Of a stretch of 6,786 bases of DNA, positions 6,049 through 6,786 are shown one piece after another. Below the pieces are notes generated by a model, which made no database searches, was not told the DNA's origin, and saw only the letters and a program-made list of their open reading frames with translations. Both the position numbers and the translations under genes were made by a program. Location: NCBI GenBank assembly GCA_007116605.1, contig SKID01000339.1:1-6786 (forward strand), in the 5' to 3' direction. The number at the start of each line of letters is the position of its first letter. The first letter of the stretch is position 1. The DNA comes from Tissierellia bacterium. GTDB lineage: Bacteria > Bacillota > Clostridia > Tissierellales > Dethiosulfatibacteraceae.

Positions 6049-6132
6049 TCACTTTTCAATTTGTTTAATCAATGCAATTTTTTGGTCAAGAGTAGCGCTA
6101 CCCTGTTTGATTTTATTCCATCGTCGCTTCAC
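6049..6132 (-). CDS. Candidate 27-residue small ORF between dagK and phrB
   Basis: A GTG start at 6132 follows the lipid kinase stop by five bases, with TAGGA as a possible ribosome binding site overlapping that stop. The frame runs 27 codons and ends in a TGA that overlaps the photolyase ribosome binding site (TGAGG). The predicted peptide starts MKRRWNKIKQ and ends KIALIKQIEK; it is strongly basic with alternating hydrophobic positions, consistent with one amphipathic helix. The frame fills nearly all of the 96-base gap, which is what makes it worth listing. It is too short for composition to be convincing, and I recognise no family. It could instead be a decayed gene end or chance. Confidence 0.4.
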   Translation of the reverse strand: MKRRWNKIKQGSATLDQKIALIKQIEK

Positions 6133-6137
6133 ATTTC

Positions 6138-6786
6138 CTAAGGGACAATAATTTCCAAAGCTCCATGGAAGACATCCAACTTAACTGGAGTTTGGAAGCC
6201 ATATTCTCCATCAATATCAATGACAATAGATTCATCTGACTCAATTTGCAGGTTGTCGGTTTTAAAGTAATGTACTTTTGGATGATAAACATGTTCCCCC
6301 TTGTTTAGAGAGGCAAAAATTTCTAGTAGTACTAAAGGAGATGCAGATTCAATAACCATGACGTCAAACAAACCATCATCAACTTCGGCTAAAGGAGATA
6401 TTTTTTTAAGACCGCCGGTACTGGGGGTATTAGTAACGACAAAGACTAAAGCATCTAATGATAAATGCTTATCATGAGACTTAAGTACCAAGGGATGTGA
6501 ACGATAAATTTGATTTGGCACCTCGATCGCAGCTTGGAAATAATAAGCATACTTACCAAAAATAGTCTTAGCTTCGCTAGGAATCTCATGGGCAATATGG
6601 GTGAAGGCACCCCCTGACAAAACATTAATAAAATATTTTCCATTAGCTTGACCCACATCTATTTTTTGTTTCTTTCTTTGTTTAATCATTTGAACAAAAC
6701 TATGGGGTTGGCTAGGTAGATTAAAGTAAGATGCAAAATCATTGATGGTACCTGAAGGAAGAATGGCTAAGGGTGTCCTACATGGA
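6138..6786 (-). CDS. Diacylglycerol/lipid kinase of the YegS/DagK family, N-terminus cut by window edge
   Basis: A lipid kinase that phosphorylates diacylglycerol or a related lipid, likely acting at the inner membrane face to recycle lipid to phosphatidic acid. The frame is open to the right edge (first full codon at 6785), so the catalytic N-terminus with the GGDGT loop lies outside. The visible part begins just before LAILPSGTINDFASYFNLP, the conserved LPxGTxNDFA motif. It then shows YFINVLSGGAFTHIAHE, the GGLKKISPLAEVDDGLFDV block and a C-terminal IDIDGEYGFQTP before ending EIIVP, all typical of the family. An internal ATG at 6689 is not the start, because the conserved motif lies upstream of it. 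The ending is intact at TAG 6140-6138. Whether the substrate is diacylglycerol (DagK) or another lipid cannot be told from this fragment. Confidence 0.93.
   Translation of the reverse strand, partial: PCRTPLAILPSGTINDFASYFNLPSQPHSFVQMIKQRKKQKIDVGQANGKYFINVLSGGAFTHIAHEIPSEAKTIFGKYAYYFQAAIEVPNQIYRSHPLVLKSHDKHLSLDALVFVVTNTPSTGGLKKISPLAEVDDGLFDVMVIESASPLVLLEIFASLNKGEHVYHPKVHYFKTDNLQIESDESIVIDIDGEYGFQTPVKLDVFHGALEIIVP

Noticed and set aside
6042..6059. TTG start six codons upstream for the photolyase
   Set aside because: Those codons include the GAGG ribosome binding site of the ATG at 6041, and no better site precedes the TTG.
6455..6658. Second minus-strand ORF of 67 codons overlapping the lipid kinase
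   Set aside because: Different frame inside the kinase gene, whose own frame carries the conserved motifs.

Overview
The window reads as ordinary chromosomal DNA from an AT-rich Gram-positive bacterium, most likely an anaerobic or alkaliphilic member of the Clostridia. The support is strong AGGAGG-type ribosome binding sites, tight gene packing, an RlmH ending in the usual C-terminal motif, a YegS/DagK-type lipid kinase and an Mrp-type antiporter cluster. The lineage is an inference; no rRNA or marker gene is present to fix it.

Every convincing gene is on the minus strand, so the reading order is from the right edge to the left. First comes a lipid kinase gene cut by the right edge (6786-6138). 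A candidate 27-residue small ORF follows (6132-6049), then a class II CPD photolyase (6041-4665) and rlmH, the 23S rRNA pseudouridine methyltransferase (4649-4170). These are packed so closely that each ribosome binding site touches or overlaps the end of the gene before it.

A region of about 490 bases without a convincing gene follows (4169-3681). It probably holds the promoter and leader of the next operon. It also contains an AATAGGT/ACCTATT dyad and, close to the operon, two small hairpins followed by TCAA that resemble the right end of an IS200/IS605-type element.

The left 3.7 kb is one operon of eight membrane-protein genes in the order mrpE, mrpF, mrpG, a DUF4040/MbhD-like gene, an MbhE-like gene, mrpB, mrpC and mrpD; the last is cut by the left edge. 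This is a multisubunit cation/proton antiporter. The C-terminal part of MrpA is encoded as separate small genes, and the order matches the antiporter half (A to H) of archaeal membrane-bound hydrogenase (Mbh) clusters. Whether the complex is a stand-alone Na+/H+ antiporter or the ion-pumping arm of a larger redox complex depends on genes beyond the left edge. Four junctions in this operon share an identical 8-base overlap, which suggests translational coupling.

No tRNA, rRNA, CRISPR array or intact mobile element was seen.
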